From Hibiscus mutabilis (taxonomy: Eukaryota > Streptophyta > Magnoliopsida > Malvales > Malvaceae), in the NCBI GenBank assembly GCA_019671005.1, contig CM033718.1:18852014-18916013 (forward strand): a DNA stretch of 64,000 nt. Direction: 5' to 3'. Of the stretch, positions 61,901 through 64,000 are shown in pieces; the stretch's first letter is position 1, and each line of letters begins with the position of its first letter. The notes under the pieces were generated by a model. It searched no databases. It was not told where the DNA came from and saw only the letters and a list, made by a program, of their open reading frames with translations. The position numbers and the translations under genes are program-made.

Positions 61901-64000
61901 TAAAAGAGAAGCTTGACAGTGGCTTGATCTGTACTCCCTATGTGACCACTGGAGATCAAGTTGCAGATATACTTACCAAGGGACTACCAGGTAAGTGTTT
62001 TCAGAAGTTAACAGACAAGCTGAGGATGGAAGACATCCATGCCCCAGCTTGAGGGGGAGTGTCAGAGATTAGATTCCTAAATTAAGGAGATTGAGTAAGA
62101 TTTGTAAATATCTTTTATATGTTAGGATCCCTATCTCTAAGGGATTGTTTTTACTAGAATTAGTCACTTTCCTAGTTTAGAAGTTACCTAAGTTAAGACA
62201 TAGACTTGTATATTTATTTGAAAGTTTCTTATATGTTATGTAAGAGAGAAATACAATAAAATTCATGGCTTTTGACAGTTATAAAACAAATGAACCAGAC
62301 TCAAATCTATAAGTTATAACAACAAAGGTATCAAGAGCAAATAAATGCATATAATAGCACATATATAAATATATTATAAACATCTCATAAAGTGGATAAG
62401 GAAATCCGGGAGCTTATAAATTAGAAAATAAAATACAGTGAAGAACTTTGATATAAAATATATAATCACTTACCAAATTTGGAAGTACATTATATGCTTC
62501 AGTTACTGCTGTTGAAAGGTCCTGATGAGTAAACAAAGATCAAATCAGAAACAGACACAAATGATTGCTGGCTTGGAAAGCAAGCAATGTTGAAAATAGT
62601 ATTATGCATATGTAGTGTAGATAAGCATACAGTGGATGTTAGATCCAAACAACACAAACATCAACAGATTCATTATAACCGGGGTTTTTTTTTTTTTTTT
62701 TTTGGTTTGGGGGTAGTTTAATGCACTCATTAGTTTTGTACTTCTCATACATGATGATGTAAAATTTCAAGCCTTCATGAAGAGATCTACTATTTCATAT
62801 TCTTCAAAAAAAAATTATTAGCTTATGATTAGCATTGAACCTGAAGCTTCTCTTTTAGACTATCTGCTGTCCCTTCATGATAAAGATTAAGAGAGGAATT
62901 CATGACAACTGCTTGAGCCAGTGCAGGCATAACTGTTTTCAACATTGCTCCAATTCGCAAATTCCTGACCTGTATGTACCATGAGTTAGAAACAGAAGAC
63001 ATTACAATACAAGTCAATGCTCGCACATCAATTTAAGAACTGTGCCACAAAAAATCCTTCATTTACCATGAAGTTTTAGAAAAATGTACAAATTAAAAAT
63101 TATGAACGTGCCTCCATGAAAATTGCTAAAAGAAATTCACGCATGTGAAGGTTGATAATTCTACTACCATCCCAATATCAATCACGACAATGAGCATTAA
63201 AAAATAACAGCACAAATAAGTGTTTTCTTTGATCACATCTACCATGCAAGATGTATCAATTGGGGAAAATGCAATAGAATAAAGAGATTGTCAAATGAGC
63301 CTAAACTTCAATATGATAATAAAGAAACTCATTATCCACGTTTCGATAAAAAAAATATCACCAATTAAAAATACTTGCATATAAGATTCACATAATTACA
63401 TAAATAAAATCAAGAATTGCCTCCTAAGATACATACAAAAAAAGGATCATTTTTTTAATCTTACCAAAGTTCTAACTAGAAACTTCATCTCTTTCTCTCT
63501 ACATGAACGTATAAGACTCACAATGAGGTTTTTCTTCCGGATGGTACTGCCACTGCCTGTTTGTACACTGATAAACACTATATGAGGAAAATGAAACAAA
63601 TAGAATATAGATGACAAAGATTAAAACAATACAAAGCACAATGATAAGCATGGTGTTTTACTTAGCTATAGTAATCAAATTTTAGGACTAAATTTCTCTT
63701 ATTTGGACAGAAGAAAAAAGATAAGCTATGGCAAAGACTTGTTTTAGAGCATGAATCCCTAGGCACAATCATATGCATCTAGGACTCGAGTGCTCATGAA
63801 TAATTATCCAAACCATTAGATATTTATAGCATGATATAACATGAGATCACTGGGGACCCAATCCTTTGTCTATCATCAACAGAGTGGTAATAACATTCTG
63901 CTTCTAATATGTTTAGTGACCTAGAAAACAGTTCTTAATCTTATGAAGAAAAAGATATTTTGATAAGTTCTCAGTGAATTTCTTACCACCAAAACCCAGG
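49959..64000 (-). CDS. LIG6: DNA ligase 6 (ATP-dependent), 3' part of gene
   Basis: This ATP-dependent ligase seals nicks and breaks; LIG6 is the plant-specific form. Exons, 5' to 3': about 63987-64000 (partial), 63466-63578 (start could be 63568), 62841-62969, 62474-62521, 56787-56884, 56616-56681, 56163-56322, 55983-56090, 55627-55676, 54149-54183, 53978-54039, 53561-53722, 53378-53466, 52489-52588, 49959-50261. Phases agree from 62969 to the stop (469 aa). Motifs in order: VRNLRIGAML; active site EYKYDGQR, whose Lys codon is split by an intron; FILDAEVV; CVFVFDIMFANGEQ; CEGIMVKSLD; SWLKVKRDY; GAWHGNGRKAGW; C-terminal GISMRFPRFIR. The tail TAADIAEMFHSQTRKM resembles LIG6 rather than LIG1. 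The N-terminal half lies outside the window. No break was seen. Two introns hold LTR elements. Confidence 0.88.
50831..51204 (+). repeat. 5' LTR of the LIG6-intron non-autonomous element
   Basis: Starts TGTAAGATATCC and ends TTTCTCACA. It has about 22 extra bases relative to the 3' LTR near 50960-50990. Confidence 0.88.
52047..52082 (+). other. Perfect hairpin next to the polypurine tract
   Basis: Arms CAAGCTGGTG and CACCAGCTTG (10 bp, perfect) enclose 16 bases. The same hairpin is kept in the ASF1-intron copy at 44956-44991. Confidence 0.85.
52090..52452 (+). repeat. 3' LTR of the LIG6-intron non-autonomous element
   Basis: Starts TGTAAGTTATCC, ends TTTCTCACA, and is followed by the TTTCT target duplication. 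Confidence 0.88.
56976..57193 (+). repeat. 5' LTR of the LIG6-intron copia element
   Basis: TGTCAGAGAT ... TTTTGACA; 218 bp, same length as the 3' copy. Confidence 0.95.
57296..58453 (+). pseudogene. Copia gag of the LIG6-intron element
   Basis: The ATG at 57296 opens a gag frame that meets TAG at 57353-57355 and then continues open to 58453. It reads LNGKNYLKWSQLVRTFL, then MSWLWNSMVPEISDTCMFL, a copia gag core. A zinc knuckle CTYCKKPRHTKEKC lies near 58115-58155. The frame ends in TAA just before the protease DSGATDHM, which lies in another frame. Apart from the early stop and this shift the gag is well preserved. Confidence 0.88.
58455..62052 (+). pseudogene. Copia pol of the LIG6-intron element
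   Basis: Protease DSGATDHM (near 58458) is intact. The integrase zinc motif (WLHHFRLGHP ... HCEVYELAKH) has lost a Cys. Integrase core: LIHSDVWGP and FIDDCTRVTW; the second catalytic block reads RSNNAKDY instead of the usual S-D-N-G. It is then interrupted by a solo LTR at 59352-59598. Reverse transcriptase spans 60520-61110, RNase H 61450-62000, and the ORF end (IHAPA, stop) abuts the polypurine tract. Breaks include stops at 58902, 61031 and 61815 and frameshifts near 60838, 61080 and 61125. A Pro/Ala/Thr microsatellite tract lies at 60260-60310. Confidence 0.9.
59352..59598 (+). mobile_element. Solo LTR nested in the copia integrase
   Basis: 247 bp starting TGTAGGTTAA and ending TTTTCTACA, flanked by a perfect 5-bp duplication GAAAG (59347-59351 and 59599-59603). 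The integrase coding match stops at its left edge and resumes in a continuing frame at its right edge. No other copy of this LTR is in the window. Confidence 0.92.
62060..62277 (+). repeat. 3' LTR of the LIG6-intron copia element
   Basis: TGTCAGAGAT ... TTTTGACA; followed by the GTTAT target duplication. Confidence 0.95.
62681..62704. repeat. Poly-T run in a LIG6 intron
   Basis: A T-run of about 20 bases, in the intron between exons 62474-62521 and 62841-62969. Confidence 0.9.

Larger units (their letters stand above)
56976..62277 (+). mobile_element. Ty1-copia retrotransposon in a LIG6 intron
   Basis: 5302 bp with 218-bp LTRs (56976-57193 and 62060-62277) and a perfect target duplication GTTAT (56971-56975 and 62278-62282). 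The primer-binding site TGGTATCAGAGAC follows the 5' LTR and the purine tract AGGGGGAG precedes the 3' LTR. I count 5 differences between the LTRs (about 2.3%), so the insertion is fairly recent. It is antisense to LIG6. Gag and pol are broken and a foreign solo LTR sits in the integrase. Confidence 0.95.

Overview
This is a stretch of nuclear DNA from a flowering plant, most likely a core eudicot. The genes are intron-rich, intergenic DNA is AT-rich, copia, LINE, Mutator and MITE relics are dense, and the proteins are plant-type: a CNL resistance protein, a plant-type oxalyl-CoA decarboxylase, a plant ASF1 and the plant-specific ligase LIG6. I cannot name the species from the sequence alone.

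Layout. Bases 1-24,500 are almost entirely transposable elements: unassigned repeat DNA (1-1640), the 3' end of a copia element (1650-3438), a LINE fragment (4115-5893), a MITE-rich patch (6576-7790), an old solo LTR (TSD GTATA) split by a complete 8.3 kb Sirevirus-like copia element (8775-17087, TSD AAAAC), a 5.6 kb Mutator-like element (17861-23456, TSD TTAATGTTA) and a TIR element (23932-24508). Bases 25,636-29,044 hold a decayed CC-NBS-LRR gene. Three apparently functional genes follow, all on the minus strand: HACL/oxalyl-CoA decarboxylase (30001-32617, 2 exons, 565 aa), histone chaperone ASF1 (41469-47269, 3 exons, 205 aa) and the 3' part of DNA ligase LIG6 (49959 to beyond 64000, about 15 exons). 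A decayed copia element (33095-39029, TSD TCTTT) lies about 480 bp upstream of the HACL start codon. ASF1 intron 1 and two LIG6 introns are swollen by LTR elements.

Function. HACL is a thiamine-diphosphate enzyme of acyl-CoA/oxalate catabolism. ASF1 delivers H3-H4 to assembly factors at replication and repair. LIG6 seals DNA breaks. ASF1 and LIG6 are tandem neighbours with related roles, but nothing here shows they are co-regulated. ASF1 has an E2F-like element about 400 bp upstream.

Most unusual signals. (1) The Sirevirus-like element carries dense arrays of a palindrome with core TATCGATA upstream of the LTR TATA box. It carries a second cluster upstream of an internal TATA box, a predicted leader intron and a broken accessory ORF, which suggests an internal transcription unit. 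(2) A roughly 1.6 kb non-coding LTR element family sits in introns of both ASF1 and LIG6 and keeps a perfect 10-bp hairpin next to its polypurine tract. (3) A solo LTR with a perfect TSD interrupts the integrase of the copia element in LIG6. (4) A tandem duplication of the last ~80 bp of HACL coding sequence lies just downstream of the gene. (5) ASF1 intron 2 appears to be a GC-AG intron. All coordinates and splice sites were read by eye.
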